Positions 36,919 to 49,192 of a stretch of DNA of 64,000 nucleotides are shown one piece after another (within the stretch, counting starts at the first letter, position 1; each line of letters begins with the position of its first letter). A model generated the notes under the pieces. The model was not told where the DNA came from. It did no database searches and was given only the letters and a program-made list of their open reading frames with translations. Made by a program: the position numbers and the translations under genes. This DNA is from Bolinopsis microptera (taxonomy: Eukaryota > Ctenophora > Tentaculata > Lobata > Bolinopsidae): the NCBI RefSeq assembly GCF_026151205.1, contig NC_087083.1, positions 7,418,460-7,482,459 of the forward strand. The letters run 5' to 3'.

Positions 36919-39471
36919 CCACTGTCGTGCTACTGACACTGCCAACCTACCACTGTGTTAACTGAGAGCCAGTCAGTTTTTTTGTTTTTCTGTCCTGTTA
37001 TAAAGTTTTAAATTGCATTCCCACCATTTTTCTGGTCAAGAAGTTTTGTTTTATAGCTGGACTTTTTATAAATGGCTGGTGTGACACCCCACATCTCATG
37101 TCATCAAAGAAGCCGTCAACCTCTCTCAATATACCTACAGCTCTCCATACCACAGCTAATACTATACTTGAAGTGGAGAACCTGTTTCTCCCCTAAATAG
37201 TTGGAGACACTACAGCTCCAACCCCAAAACACTGAAATTCTCGTCAACACTCCCGCAAGCATGTCAGCAGCTGGCCTGTTACTAACACTCTCAAAATAGC
37301 GCGACTAACGATCCCTAAAGAGAACTAATGAGCTGATCACGTGGTCACGTGACTTCTCAACTGTTTTAACAGTGCTCAGCTCCTACTCCTTTATCAAGAA
37401 CTCTCTTTGTCGCGCGGTGATCCTGGAATGTCCGGGAGCTATTTTCTGCTCTAGGAGACGGGATATGTCACCATGACAACGTGATCACGTGATATTTTTC
37501 AAGAGTCAGGTGACCTGTCACTCGTCGTTAGTGGGAGGAACTGTCTACTACTCGTGTAATCACCATGGCAACACGTATTACCCTGTTACTATAGATACCG
37601 CTTGTTTTTTCTTGCCTAGATTTCTTTTTTCTGCCGGACCTCGTTTTTGTGGATTTAAATCGGGTCTTTATTCGTTGCTTCCGTATTTTCTTCTTGTCTT
37701 AAAAAACCATTAGTGAAATCACTGCGGTTCAATTTGTTTGATTCTAATTACTTTTAATGCCTGCTTACTTATCACTGTTTAAAGAAATAAAAACATTCGT
37801 TTGTCGTATTCGAAACGAAATAACCGTGATCCATTCAAAGGCAGTTAGACTTAGTTAGCTCTTTCAGTTTTACATTAGGAGTATTAGTATTGAAGAGGGC
37901 GACCAATGGTTCAGACTGTAGTTAAATTGTACAAATATACATTGCATCATGATCACAAATTGTTGATCCGAAAGAAAAATTTTACTTTGAACTCAATTGG
38001 TAAATCCTTACAATAAAATGAACATGGCCTCCGCACGCATTTCAGCTGCGTAATCCGGCGCCGAATGAGCCGGTTTTAGAATCCACATAGGGATTGACGG
38101 CGCCCGAAAGACCAGTTCCAATTCCAATAATCAGCATACAGCACTCAGCAGGGAATAAGAAGAATGAAAGTCACATTTTGTTAGGGTTTCTTGTGAAATG
38201 ATCACTCTTATAGGGACTCGGTCGTCTTGTGTGGAAGTTGCAAGGGTCTGTTTCTGAGCACTGAAATATTAATAAGTTACAACTTGTTACAACTTGTGGT
38301 ACGTGATAATTAATTTTATAAAGGTTGTTATTTTAAAAACCACTTAAAATTAATCTTAGAATCCGATGCATTTGCAAGATGCACACCGATTAACACATAC
38401 ACTTTTCTGACCATACAGCTTGATACCTACCGGATGATTGCTGATCAAAGTGGGTCATGCACGAACCACATGCACGAACCACTGTACTATAGTCGTGCAC
38501 ATACTGGACCATAGCATTAGTGGTGCTTAATGCACAACTGTATATCTGAGAGCACAATAAAATCAGATCATATACCAAATACTGGACACTGGTCATAACG
38601 GATCATAAAGGGTAAAATAACCGATTTAAAATATGCCATACTGAACTTTACAGACGAAACAAAAAAAGCAGCGAATATTTTCTGATTACACCGAACCATA
38701 ATATATCGCACTGGACTCCAACAAATGTAATCATCCTATAAAAATTAAGGTTATTATTTTTCTTGCCTGGAATTTGGACCTTTTTACATAAAGTCGGAGA
38801 AAAATCTAAACTTTATCAGAAAAATGATTATTCATCAAATATGATTATTCATTAAATGTCATTCAATAAAATAGCGCCCAAAAGTTAAAATATAATGATA
38901 AATGTAATTATGCCGTCAATCCCACAACTAAACCTTTTGATCCGACTCGAGTCTCGACATAAAAATACTTGAACTGATTTTAAAACCCATAATAGCGACT
39001 ATTCGTTATGGTACCAGATGACACCAAATATGTTTATCATTTTACATCAACCAAAACTGTAAACAAAAACCGCAGAAGACAGACAATGTACAAGCCAAGC
39101 AAACATGAGACATCACGTCGCAGTCTAAGGCACAAGCCTCCCCAACCACAGTAACATTCACGCGGACTAAGACAAGCAACCAGCTGACCCACTAAACTAG
39201 ATACCGTCCTCCCGGTCACGTTTCCTAAACATGCACGACACAAACACCTCCCTCAGCAACCACCGCCCTTAGCAACACTCACACTCTGCACTGATCACTA
39301 ATACCCATGATAATCACTAATCAGAAACCCATCACACTGAGAAAAACTAATGGTCACGTGACTTTACAGTCACGTGTCACTTTTACACAAGCATTCATTA
39401 TATTAGTTGACATGTTAGCAGGGGACACGCCCTGATCCGGAGCTTGCAATCCTCCTGCTCCCTATATATCC

Positions 39472-40063
39472 GCAACCATAGTGCACATTTGTTACTGTTA
39501 GTCCGCAAATAAAGTGCACATTTGTTACTGTTACTCCGCAACCATAGTGTACATTTGTTACTGTTACTCCGCAACCATAGTGCACATTTGTTACTGTTAG
39601 TCCGCAAATAAAGTGCACATTTGCTACTGTTACTCTGCAAGTAAAGTGCACATTTGTTACTGTTAGTCCGCAACCATGGTGCACATTTATTACTGTTACT
39701 CTGCAAATAAAGTGCACATTTGTTACTGTTACTCTGCAAATAAAGTGCACATTTGTTACTGTTACTCTGCAAATAAAGTGCCCATTTGTTACTGTTGCTC
39801 TGCAAATAAAGTGCACATTTGTTACTGTTACTCTGCAAATAAAGTGCACATTTGCTACTGCTCTTCCGCAAATAAAGTGCACATTTGTTACTGTTACTCT
39901 GCAAGTAAAGTGCACATTTGTTACTGTTAGTCCGCAAATAAAGTGCATATTTGTTACTGTTACTCTGCAGATAAAGTGCACATTTGTTACTGTTACTCCG
40001 CAAATAAAGTGCACATTTGTTACTGCTCTTCCGCAAATAAAGTGCACATTTGTTACTGTTACT
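39472..40063 (+). repeat. 33-bp minisatellite carrying AATAAA and GTGCAC
   Basis: About 18 copies of gcaaataaagtgcacatttg followed by ttactgttactct. Early copies carry gcaaccatag in place of gcaaataaag. Long repetitive frames are open on both strands (SNSNKCALYL on minus) because the unit is divisible by three; no start context or splice sites support coding. Confidence 0.93.
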
Positions 40064-40805
40064 CAACAAAAGTTTCTTTTGAAGTACTGTAAGTTTTGAT
40101 GGGGAGCATCACGGCTCTCTTGTTAGAGCTTTAGAGCGGCAAGATAAAGAAGGCAAATAACTGCGATGAACGAGTAAATGAAACAGTACACCCGACATTT
40201 CGGGAAATATCGATCTTTGTTCGGCAATTATCGGCCTTTTAATTAATCTTAGAAAAGGGCCATGAAGTGCCGAGATGTCGATTGTGTCATTTTGTAATAG
40301 CACTTAGCAGTTATTTGCTTTGTTTTATTCAGTTTCCTTTAATAAAACTAGAGCCGTCATGTTGCTAAGTTATAATATTACAAATACCCACGATCAGCCG
40401 GTTTATACTTTTATTCTGTCCTGCAAAATAGACAAAAAACTAACTAACCATTAACGTCCTCTTTGAGTCCAACAAATCATATTTATAACGTGAAAAATAA
40501 CTAAAAACTCAGTTTAGCCAGCAGTTTAACTTAAACCATATCAGACCCAAAATCACAACAAGACTTCAGCAACTGACTTCTATCACTAAAACGTTTCCCC
40601 CCTCCGGAGTTTCCCTACCCCACGTATGTCTAATTTAGAGTTACCCGGCTATATTTCCGTGCTAGGTACTGGTCCGGCACTCGCACCGTTCTATCTCTAT
40701 CTCTCCAGGTTCTCCAGCCTCCAGCCTTGCGCGTACCTGTTTACTTTTATTTGGATAGCACTAATTAGTCTTAGTTCCAACTGTAACTAACATTAGTCTG
40801 ACACC

Positions 40806-40930
40806 TTTATTTGTCATAACTGTTTATTTGTCATAACTGTTTATTTGTCATAACTGTTTATTTGTCATAACTGTTTATTTGTCATAACTGTTTATTTGTC
40901 ATAACTTTTTATTTGTCGTAACTTTTTATT
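40806..40930 (+). repeat. 17-bp tandem array tttatttgtcataactg
   Basis: About seven copies, the last ones with gtcgtaactt. The unit is not divisible by three. The interval 40064-40805 before it shows no gene. Confidence 0.9.
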
Positions 40931-41624
40931 GATCACGGACCTTACTTTTTCACGAAACTCCACCTAACCACACCACCGCCCACTCACAGCCCCACTTATC
41001 ACTCCCCACTAAATGTTTTCAGATACACTAATTGACCACACTAAGTCCCCCCTCCACACACACATTGAACTGTATCCGTGATCCCAAGCCTCATATCCAA
41101 TCCATTAACTCCTCCTCGCTGAAAAATCCCCTCGCTCTGACTATGACAAATTAAACTGTCATCCTGCACCGTGCCTTACCCTGCCTCCTCCTCCTCCTCC
41201 TCCTCTCCTTTACTCCTGCAGCCCCGACACCCTGTGTGAGGGGTTGTGTCACGTGACTCTCATGTCACCTGACGGTTGCCATGACAGCTGTTGCTAGGGG
41301 CTGGGAGGCACGTGTGGGTAGTAGCTAGTTAGCTTCAGACTAGTAGGGGGACTGCAGTTAACAGGAGCTAGTGACTTGCTGGTCCCGCTGTCTACTAGTG
41401 CGACTTTTAGGGTTGTATCTCCTCCTCTCCCTCTCCCTCCTCCTCATCCTTCTACGTCTCATCAACAACTCGTGAAGTCATCTCTCGTTTTTTTTGTGTT
41501 TTTGTCTTCACTGCTCGGCTTCACTTGAGATCATCAATTAGTGATGCCAGATTTGGAGTGGTATTTAGCTGTTTTTGTACTGCTTGAAACTGCGGTACTC
41601 CTTTATAAAGCACTCTACTCATAT

Positions 41625-41638
41625 GTTACCATGGTTAT
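41625..41638. promoter_or_regulatory. X-box-like site GTTACCATGGTTAT
   Basis: One mismatch from the 34848 and 36346 copies. It sits inside an 80-codon open frame (41541-41783) that I do not accept as a gene. Confidence 0.35.
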
Positions 41639-42169
41639 ACCTGTCATCCTTCTTAGAAGGAACCGGATCTTCAACTTCCCTTCTTTTCAGTCATTAGCTC
41701 CTAATCGCAAATATGTTCACCCATATTTCTTCCAATTTGGCGGGAAAGCTATTTTAATGTATCAGGCCCACTTTGCTTCGTAGTTCCTTTCCCCCTCAAG
41801 CTGCTCTCAATATCAGCTATAATGGACGTAATCGGAAACATTTAAAATTCAATCGAGGAGGAGATAAGTTTTCCTTGCTATTACAATATCTTGCGTATTA
41901 CACGTCATGTAAGTATGCTGTCATGGTGTCATGGTAACCAATTACTGGCAGTATCAGGGTGCATGCTGTTGTCACGTGATCAAATGATGTGCTCATATCG
42001 TATCACTCATTATTGCTACTTGTATCCCTGATCAGTTCATTAGTTTCTCATTATTAGCTTGCTGTTTGGTCATTGATTTGTTTATTGATTACCTTACTTT
42101 TTGCTCGTCATATAAAGCCATCAGTGCAATGACGACAATGTGTTTTTAAAGGGTTACCAAAATGTTGTT

Positions 42170-43270
42170 CGGTTTCAGTTTCTTGTATGAGAAGATTGTG
42201 TTAGTTTTGTTAGCTTCTAGACTGTTAGCCGGGAGTTTTATTTGAAACCTTTTTAGAAATTGAAGTTTTTGCCGAATATAGGGTCGCACAAGCGCCACAT
42301 ATTGAACTCTGAAAAGTTGACACTGAACCTTACTGCTTTTTTGACTGATTAGGAAGATTGCGTTCGTTTCGTCGTCAACTTCTGGAAAACTGTTAGTCGC
42401 AATATTATTGAAACCTTTTTACAAATCGAAGATATGACCTAATATGGAAATGGAGTGGGTGGTAAGTAGAAAAAACACGTTCGCACACGTGCCACAATAA
42501 CCCGGAACTTGAAAAACACGTGCCACAACATCCCGGAACCTGAAAAACACCAGCTGCTTAACTGCGATTACAATCGCGACATTGGACCAACGTTTCAGCA
42601 CTCATTATTTTTATCCGTCCCGCTTTTTTCTCAGAAATATATGGGTTTGGATTAGTGTTCGTGCTAAGGTAAAGTTTAGTACTTAAACGGAGATTGTTTT
42701 AAAGGATATTTATCAAGTAGTCGTCACATCCTGATTCCTGGTCCGTTAGGTCGAATATTCGTTCTCTTGAAATTCATGAGTGAATCTTTTTCTCGATAAT
42801 TTAGTTCAAACGGGTATTTATTTTATTGAAAAATAATCAAATATTTAGACGTATGTGGTTTATTCTGTTCAGAAGAGTGATCTAAATAATAAAAGAGAGA
42901 TTAATCAAACAATTATAACGAAATTTTGACAAATTGCGAAACTTTTAGTTTGTCAATATTTCAGACATGCAGACGAATGTCTAATCTATGATATCTTTTC
43001 ATTCATTTTCCTTCAGTAATCCCAATAGTCTTACAACTCTATAAGTATAAGGTCATGAAGAGATAGTGCTGTTTTATCAGGTCGCCAAATTCTATATTCG
43101 GTTTCAGTTTCTTTTTAATGTTTGTTTCGTAATTACGGCATCCTGAAAACTTTTTGTCGCGAATTTTCAAGATTTTATCAAATAGAGAATAAAATATAAT
43201 TGCAAACGCCACACAAATCCCCCAAGTCTGAAAACACCGACTGTTCAACTGAAAAAGGCTAAAAATGAAA
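42170..43270. repeat. Three diverged copies of a dispersed repeat
   Basis: Copies at about 42170-42340, 42350-42560 and 43080-43270 share ttcggtttcagtttctt, a ctgaaaact/ctggaaaactgttagtcgc segment, gaaacctttttacaaat-type text, a cgcacaagcgccaca-type stretch and a terminal ctgaaaa. The copies are too diverged for a unit to be defined by eye. It may be an old transposon family. Confidence 0.45.
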
Positions 43271-45212
43271 CTTTATACTGCTTAACTAAAGATATCAAAG
43301 TCCCCCGCTTAAATGCCGACTTTTTAATTCTCGATACATTTTTCTCTGACAAATTTCATTCTTGGAGATCAGTGTATGACTTTGGGTAAGGTTCACGCTA
43401 GGGCTGAGTAGGATTAGTTAAAATATGTAGTGCTGGTTCGTTGGGCCAGTGTATATTAAGCAATTCAAATTATTGATTATTTAACCCATACACATATTCC
43501 GTTTAATGAATACACTATAATACTAATTGTTTAAACTATCGTACCTAGCTAGAAAGCGCGACCAAACCAAATGTTGGGACACATCGTGAGAGCCGTCAAG
43601 GGGGTCGAAACAAAAGATCTCGCGCCAACACCTTTTTATCAGATCTGCAATATGAGGCTGCTTACCTAGCTACCAAGGAGGTAAGAAGGGATGGGATACA
43701 GTCAGTGCCATGTAGTTACTCTTAGTTTGATATTAGAGGTGATTGCCGTGGATTGTTATCTCATCAGATATCTTGCTGATCTCATCAGGACTGTAATATG
43801 ATGTCAATTAATTAAGTAATTATGTGTAATTATGTCAATTCTAATGCAGTTCGTTAGCCATTATGAGCTTCTACTGTTTCAAGGCTGGAAACAAGGCTTC
43901 TCAGAGATAGTCATGTGTGGTGTATAATGGTATGCAATATCCACTAACATGTCGTTAGGGTCTCCGGCCAGAGTCGGAGATCTAGAATCGTTTTCTCTAG
44001 ACTTTACGGCTCTGGTTTTTGTCCGAAACTGCCGATGGTATGAAATATGTAGCTGCTGTAAGTACGAATCTTGACAGGTGACAGTGTGAGGAGTCACGTG
44101 GTTATCAGGGAAACCTCCGCAAGCAACCTTGTGGCATTCCCAACAGAATTTTGATCAATTTATTGTCCAGTTCTTGTTTTCCCGAAAAGACATCGTTTGG
44201 AATACACAGGTCGAATAAGCTATCCTAGGTCCGAGGGTATCCTTGAATTTCATATGTGACATTAGCTGGAGCCAGCAATATTAACCAAATACCGTGTTGG
44301 AAGTTTTGACCGCCAGCCTATACATTATCTCTATGACTCAGGGCGGCCTCCGCAAGCAGCCCAGTCAAAGCTATCTCTTCAATTCCATCCTCTCCAGTCT
44401 CCAGACCCATCACCTATAGCAACCAGACCCGTCACCTAGCCAACCCACCGTTCTTGTACGGCTTCTTACCCTCACTTTCTCTTTGTCTGGTCGGCAGATT
44501 TCCGGCAACTAGTCTCCTAACTAGAAAAATGCTAATTACAAATAAGTAATGAATGGTGGACACCTGTCAAAATTAGGAACGTTTCTTTACCAAATTAATC
44601 GTCAATGCCTCGAAAACGTCCCGTCATGATCTTCTTCACGATTTTGTAATTTGCTTTCACGACCAATTTGTGCTCGCATTTTTGTGACTTTTCTTCAGCA
44701 TAATTAGGATAATTTTTCCTTATTAAAATTATAGTCGTTTTAAAACACAAAACATGTGGAGGAAGAAGTTAAAACGTTATAATTTTTCTAAAAATTGTTC
44801 TTGATCCGTTCTACTATATAACATATTAGAACAAATTCAGAACAATATTCGGATCATCCTAAATCAAAAGGCGGGAAATCGATTTATCGTGCCCTTAATG
44901 CTTTTATGCAGCAGTGATAAATTGTCATTCGATTTGTTGTAGATAAATTTGATACTAAATCCTTTGATTCATATTTAAACACTCTCAATTTAACTAAATG
45001 TATTTGGACCACTTTTAAAACTCTAATAACGAGCCCCTTGGTTTGCAGTTACAAATTGGGATTGTAACACAAATATTTTAATCTATTTCTGCAACCCCGC
45101 ACATCTTAACGTCATTACCGGAGATCACAACTGACCACTCACCCCTCACTCCTCACTTCCAGTCCCTAACACCCTTAACCAGTCCCATAACCACAACAAC
45201 ACCACCAAATAA

Positions 45213-45276
45213 GTCAGTGACACGTGATGCCCAAATAAGGGCATACCCCCATATTTGGGCATCATGTGTCACTGAC
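45213..45276. repeat. 25-bp inverted repeat (hairpin), 24/25 matched
   Basis: Arms 45213-45237 and 45252-45276 pair in 24 of 25 positions around a 14-nt loop. The one mismatch pairs as G-T in RNA form. The arms contain CACGTG/CATGTG and gcccaaata. It may be a terminal-inverted-repeat remnant, a small MITE or a pre-miRNA-like foldback. Confidence 0.8.
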
Positions 45277-45692
45277 CACTACTCTACAGCTCACTAGTCG
45301 CCTCTACCCCCGTACAATTGTACAGGACTGGTAGCCTCCACCCCCTCCCCTCCTCCCCTCCGTTTTTCTGAAAGGCCCGTAAATGGTAACTGTTTGTAAT
45401 GATAACTAGCTTATCATCCTAGTTAGGGAATGTATAATCTCCTGTATAATACTCCGAATAGTAGTATAAGTAGCCCCCCCCCCCCCTCCATCCCCCAGCG
45501 TGTAGCCCCCTCCCCTCCTCCTCCTGACAGGCCCGTAAATGGTAACTGTTATAATGATAAAGTTTGGGCACATTACGAACGAGCACTAATGTGATTTGGA
45601 GGGCAGAAATCAGGTTACTAGCTATAAGATCCGGCTGTAGCTTATAGTTTGGGAATGTGTACTCCCCTGTACTTACTCGTAGTAGTAGCTCC

Positions 45693-46410
45693 CAGCGTGT
45701 TTTGTATTCAGCTCCTCCAGCGTGTTTTTTATTCCGCTCCCAGCGTGGTTTGTATTCAGGCTTCAGCTCCCAGCGTGTTTTGTATTCAGCTCCTCCAGCG
45801 TGTTTTGTATTCAGCTCCTCCAGCGTGTCTTGCATTCAGCTCCTCCAGCGTGTTTTGTATTCAGCTCCTCCAGCGTGTTTTGTATTCAGCTCCTCCAGCG
45901 TGTTTTGTATTCAGCCCACAGCGTGTTTTGTATTCAGCTCCCAGCGTGTTTTGTATTCAGCCCACAGCGTGTTTTGTATTCAGCTCCTCCAGCGTGTTTT
46001 GTATTCAGCCCACAGCGTGTTTTGTATTCAGCCCACAGCGTGTTTTGTATTCAGCCCACAGCGTGTTTTGTATTCAGCCCACAGCGTGTTTTGTATTCAG
46101 CTCCTCCAGCGTGTTTTGTATTCAGCCCACAGCGTGTTTTGTATTCAGCTCCCAGCGTGTTTTTTATTCAGCTCCCAGCGTGTTTTGTATTCAGCTCCTC
46201 CAGCGTGTTTTGTATTCAGCTCCCAGCGTGTTTTGTATTCAGCTCCCAGCGTGTTTTGTATTCAGCTCCTCCAGCGTGTTTTGTATTCAGCCCACAGCGT
46301 GTTTTGTATTCAGCCCACAGCGTGTTTTGTATTCAGCTCCTCCACCGTGTTTTGTATTCAGCTCCTCCAGCGTGTTTTGTATTCAGCCCGCAGCGTGTTT
46401 TGTATTCAGT
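45693..46410 (+). repeat. Mixed 25/23-bp minisatellite
   Basis: About 30 copies of cagcgtgttttgtattcag separated by ctcctc (25-bp unit) or by ctcc/ccca (23-bp unit). All three plus frames stay open for 260 codons or more because the core has no stop in any frame, so none is evidence of a gene. Just upstream, gcccgtaaatggtaactgtt occurs twice (about 45375 and 45530). Confidence 0.92.
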
Positions 46411-46740
46411 TGCTGTGTCCTCCTTCCCCTCTTCTATTAGAATAACTGTGTGTTTTGTATTCAGCTGCTATTATACGATGTGTCCTCCTCATCGTCTTCA
46501 CCTCTACGTCTCCTTTTCTCAAGAAACTCAGCAACTCCCCTGTATTATCCTAGGCTCGTTGTTTTACTGTTTTATATTAATCCAGTCTATCTGCAAGCTT
46601 TTACCCATGTCTCGGGTAACAATCCAGCCTAGCCAGTCTGCTCCACATCTTATCCTGTCTGGATTTGTCAGATGAGGTTTTATTCCGTCGAAAATTGCTG
46701 ATCTTTGCAGTGCCCTTGTGAAGGATTATAACTATTCTTA

Positions 46741-46986
46741 TTATATATTTTCAAATTTAAGATTAAAATTGTTCATTATAACCACCCGGGTACCGTCCCG
46801 GTTTACAACGAAATGATACCTGTCTGGGTGAGATCCCCGCTCCCCCGAGTCTGCACCCCCCGAGTCTGCATCGCCCGAGTCTGCAACTGTCACCTTCTGT
46901 CCGCCTTTTCTAGGTAATGCACATTCCTTCCGTCTCATTTGTGATATTTTATTTAGCTCAGAGCTGTGAGAGCGGATAGAGGTCAA
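46741..46986 (-). CDS. Open frame of unknown status, minus strand
   Basis: 81 codons, with a threefold ADSGD/ADSGG motif and a terminal stretch DRYHFVVNRDGTRVVIMNN. There is no family match and no start context. A GACAG|GTATCA donor-like site lies within it on the minus strand, so it may be part of an exon or may be chance. It is listed because composition is more protein-like than most open frames here. Confidence 0.15.
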   Translation of the reverse strand: MTSIRSHSSELNKISQMRRKECALPRKGGQKVTVADSGDADSGGADSGERGSHPDRYHFVVNRDGTRVVIMNNFNLKFENI

Positions 46987-47040
46987 TAAATCACTCCGCA
47001 GTGGCCTTTCATGACTTGATGCTTATTGGAATGTTAGTTG

Positions 47041-47150
47041 CCTGTGCGAGAGGGAGGGAGAGAGAGAGAAAGAGAGAGGGAGAGAGAGAGAGAGAGAGCG
47101 AGAAAAAGAGTGTGTGTGTTTAGCTTGTAAGCGTGTTTGTGTGTGTGGGG
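47041..47150 (+). repeat. GA-rich and GT-rich microsatellites
   Basis: A (GA)n run with gagggag interruptions (47048-47105) is followed by short GT runs (tgtgtgtgttt, gtgtgtgtgggg). Confidence 0.85.
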
Positions 47151-47389
47151 GGTGTAGGGTCGGTCTGAATGACGTCATCATTTTGACACATTAGGTTGCA
47201 GGTAAAGAGACTTGCTCTTAGTCCTTGATTTGCTCCCTAATTCTGTTCTGATTGATGATTGAGGTGCTATGGAATTTTCTTGCTGATAGCTTTGTGGTTG
47301 TAAAGTTGGTAGAGCTTACTTTTAGGATCTGATTGATTCGCTTTTAGATTTGTTTGCTTATTGGTGCCGACTTAACCACCGGCTGATTT

Positions 47390-48370
47390 GCTAGCAAAAC
47401 CATTGATCTGGTTTATTTCTTCCAAAACTTTATAACTGATCGATTTGTTCCGAACATTTATTTCAAAGTGGTTACTTTGTTGCAAAACGTTGCCTGTGGT
47501 TGATTTGTTCCAAATATTTTAACTGGTCGAAGATTTTTAACTGTTAATTTGTTCCTAACTTCATAACTCGTTGATTTGCTTTAAATATTTTGACAAGTTG
47601 GTTTTTTCCAAATCTTTTGAAGTGGTTGAATCGTCAAACAGCTGTTGTGATAATGATTAAAACAATTGGTTTGGTGGGCAATGGACATCATCGGTGATGG
47701 GATTGTTTCATCATAATCATGGAACGATTCACAAGCCCACCAATGTTAATTGTTTATTACACCACTCGTGCGTGTCCCCGTGTCAGTTATGCTGGTGATC
47801 ACAGATAATTAGAAACAGTTGTTCTGTCCCTAAACTGCTAAAGTGGTTGATTCGATACAGAACTTCTTAACTTTACTTCTGATCGATTTTTCCGGATCTT
47901 TGTTCACAACTTTATTCCTTATTACTTTGTTCACAACTTTATTCCTTATTACTTTTTTCACAACTTTATTCCTTATTACTTTGTTCTATATATTCATGCT
48001 GATTGCTTTGTTTCAAATCCTAGTGATACTTTTTCCGCAGAGAAAGTTTTATTGTATATAATTAATTTAGAAGCAGATTCTGTTACGAGGTGAGAATCTA
48101 GCCTACTAGACACTAAACTTTTAGCAGACGAGATTCTAGATCCGTTGTCTCAATTCGTGACAATTCGTAACTGTTCATTTGTTCCAAAATTTTACAACTG
48201 ACTGATTTGTTTCAATAATTTATTACTGTTCTAAAAATTCATAACTATAGGTTGCTATGTTCCTGAACTTTTTAATTGAATAAATTTATCGTAACTGACT
48301 GATTTGCTTCCACACATTTTATCTACTTAGTTTGTATACAAAATTTGTAACTGGCCAATTATATTCAAAA
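47390..48370 (+). repeat. Old degenerate repeat, consensus near gatttgttccaaaactttataactg
   Basis: Diverged copies of a 28-40-nt motif (gatttgttccaa...tttataactg(g/a)t) recur about fifteen times, with a cleaner 26-bp subarray at about 47905-47985 (ttcacaactttattccttat). A foldback with arms 47661-47679 and 47735-47753 lies inside. There is no coding potential. Confidence 0.5.
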
Positions 48371-49192
48371 CTTTATCTCCCTTCGTATCTTCTATTGTAT
48401 GATCTGAAACTTGCCCTAAGAATGAGCTCACTTTGACTTACTAACGTACAATGTACACAGATCTAGAAGTCTTAGTTGTGGAACACAACAAGAAAATTGA
48501 GAATAATCATGTGCGAGGGTAAAGACCCAGATGTCGTTTCTAACCCAAATAAACTTTAAGGAGGCTTCTCATTAGTAGCCGCACCTCCTTACTCGGTTTC
48601 TGGACACGAAATCAAAACAGAATCAGTACCAGCAACTCCCACCGCATGCAGGTTTGAATCAAAACCTGTGACCGTTACAAAGCCGATACTAGCACGATAA
48701 ATGTCACACCAGGGCGTACCTTCGCACTTTATTATAAAGCTAAGAGTCCGGAACGAACGCACTGTCACCTACGTCAAAGAGCCGTCCGTTTTTACGCGAA
48801 TTTTCGCTAAATAAGTTCATTTTGGTGGAGAAATGTCTCTCTCTCTCTGTCGTACAAAGAGATTTTATCAGAATGTGTGAGCAGATGATAAGCTCGGAAT
48901 GTAGAGTATGGAACTTTCTCAGTGCATTAAGCTAAATGAAAAATCACTTTTTAAAAGCGATTGCTTTGCGTTCACAGTCTGATATATGAGGAGTTAGTTA
49001 TTTTGTCTTTCCGGTTGTAGGATTTTAAATCATAATAGTTCAGGCTGTCGGAAAAACATATTTTTGATGTCAAATCTAGATGACAATACTTTTGAGGGTC
49101 GTTATACCAACAATCTAGATCATAAGTCTTGAAATCCAGCCCTGTCAGTGTGTGGTGTCACGTGGGTGCAGTGTCACTACAGTTTGTTACGG
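48371..49192. other. Gene-free stretch
   Basis: Nothing recognisable beyond a short ctctctctctg run near 48836 and one GTCACGTGG site near 49157. Confidence 0.4.

Larger units (their letters stand above)
33263..39471. other. Gene-poor stretch with dispersed palindromic sites
   Basis: No convincing exon is seen. The stretch holds X-box-like sites (34848, 35399, 36346, 36905, 37559), a duplicated segment around gttgtcatggaaacaggg (34496 and 34797), and a 9-bp stem hairpin (35098-35106 with 35127-35135). A shared 25-nt segment ending in the X-box starts near 34836 and 36891 (accaccagttgactgttacc). TCACGTGA palindromes lie at 37345, 37484 and 39354. Open frames at 34110-34442 and 37489-37713 lack splice or family support. 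Confidence 0.6.
40931..45212. other. Gene-free stretch
   Basis: No supported exon is seen. There are TCACGTGA sites at 41249 and 41972, one X-box-like site at 41625, pyrimidine-rich runs near 41190-41220 and 41420-41460, and the three-copy dispersed repeat at 42170-43270. The open frame 41541-41783 encodes a short hydrophobic peptide with no recognisable family. Confidence 0.5.

Noticed and set aside
39398-40069. 223- and 210-codon minus-strand ORFs
   Set aside because: They are the 33-bp minisatellite read on the minus strand in two frames at once; no gene signals.
45649-46675. Three overlapping 260-317-codon ORFs
   Set aside because: All three frames of the 25/23-bp array are open because the core lacks stops; this is not evidence of coding.
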